Assembly (NCBI RefSeq): GCF_016785185.1
Contig: NZ_JAEKDY010000090.1
From: Heyndrickxia sporothermodurans
GTDB taxonomy: Bacteria; Bacillota; Bacilli; Bacillales; Bacillaceae_C
Strand: one strand, 5' to 3'
DNA length: 14,396 nt
Position numbers and translations under genes: made by a program. The notes beneath the pieces are model-generated. The model saw only the letters and a list, made by a program, of their open reading frames with translations, had not been told where the DNA came from and did not search any database. Position 1 is the first letter of the stretch. Each line of letters opens with the position of its first letter. Of the stretch, positions 14,184 through 14,396 are shown in pieces.

Positions 14184-14396
14184 ATACATAAAAAAGGAAA
14201 GGAACTGGTAGAGAGATGAACAGTCCCGTAGAAGTAATGAAAAGTAAAAAGAGGAATGTATTAGAGAAATGAATGAATTTCATAATTCTTAGCCCTTGTG
14301 TATCAAGGGGTTTAAGAGATAAAAAAAGAAGTACCTCCCCAAATCTTGTATAATGGTAGTTGACCAGTAAGCCCCCATTCAAACAACGCATATAAA

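Larger units (their letters stand above)
13807..14396. other. Non-coding right end with hairpins, no convincing gene
   Basis: About 590 bp. Open frames here are short (38 codons at 13958-14074 with a loosely spaced AGGAG; 69 codons on the minus strand) and resemble no family. Structured elements are the hairpin terminator at 14146-14183, a CCCTTG/CAAGGG hairpin (14293-14309), and a TATAAT (14349-14354) near the edge that could belong to a promoter of a gene beginning right of the window. Confidence 0.5.

Noticed and set aside
14182..14391. 69-codon minus-strand open frame at the right edge
   Set aside because: Low-complexity Leu/Phe-rich product, covers hairpin sequences, and no supporting context.

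Overview
The window looks like chromosomal DNA of a low-GC Gram-positive bacterium of the Bacillaceae (Bacillus, Neobacillus or Mesobacillus type). Support comes from the AT-rich composition, strong purine-rich Shine-Dalgarno sites, TTG and GTG starts, sigma-A type promoters, and an FMN riboswitch ahead of a ribD-ribE-ribB-ribH operon in Bacillus order. All convincing genes lie on the + strand.

Layout. (1) 1-616 is non-coding: a GC-rich imperfect palindrome at the left edge, degenerate copies of a 52-bp repeat, and a terminator-like hairpin. (2) 617-7262 is an accessory catabolic cassette: hyuA and hyuB (ATP-dependent hydantoinase/oxoprolinase-type subunits), an IclR-family regulator, and an OPT-superfamily transporter, ending in a good terminator. 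A related 19-bp site lies just downstream of the -10 box in front of both hyuA and the regulator gene. (3) 7281-7643 is a tandem array of seven 52-bp repeats, the same family as the degenerate copies left of the cassette, so the repeats bracket it. (4) 7796-8932 is a glycerate kinase gene. (5) 8945-12284 is the riboflavin operon: promoter, FMN riboswitch, attenuator, ribD, ribE, a stand-alone ribB with no GTP cyclohydrolase II domain, ribH, terminator. (6) 12327-13800 holds two small membrane-protein genes of unknown function, the first an internal duplication, followed by a terminator. (7) 13801-14396 has no convincing gene, only hairpins and what looks like a fragment of a dispersed Bacillus intergenic repeat.

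How the genes work together. The OPT protein probably imports a small peptide-like or cyclic-amide compound, HyuA and HyuB open its ring or amide using ATP, and the IclR protein probably senses the substrate or a product and controls both transcription units through the shared site. The substrate cannot be read from the sequence. The lack of a gamma-subunit gene argues against acetone carboxylase. In the riboflavin operon, FMN binding to the leader RNA should cause early termination. RibD, RibE, RibB and RibH cover every step to riboflavin except the first (GTP cyclohydrolase II), which must be encoded elsewhere.
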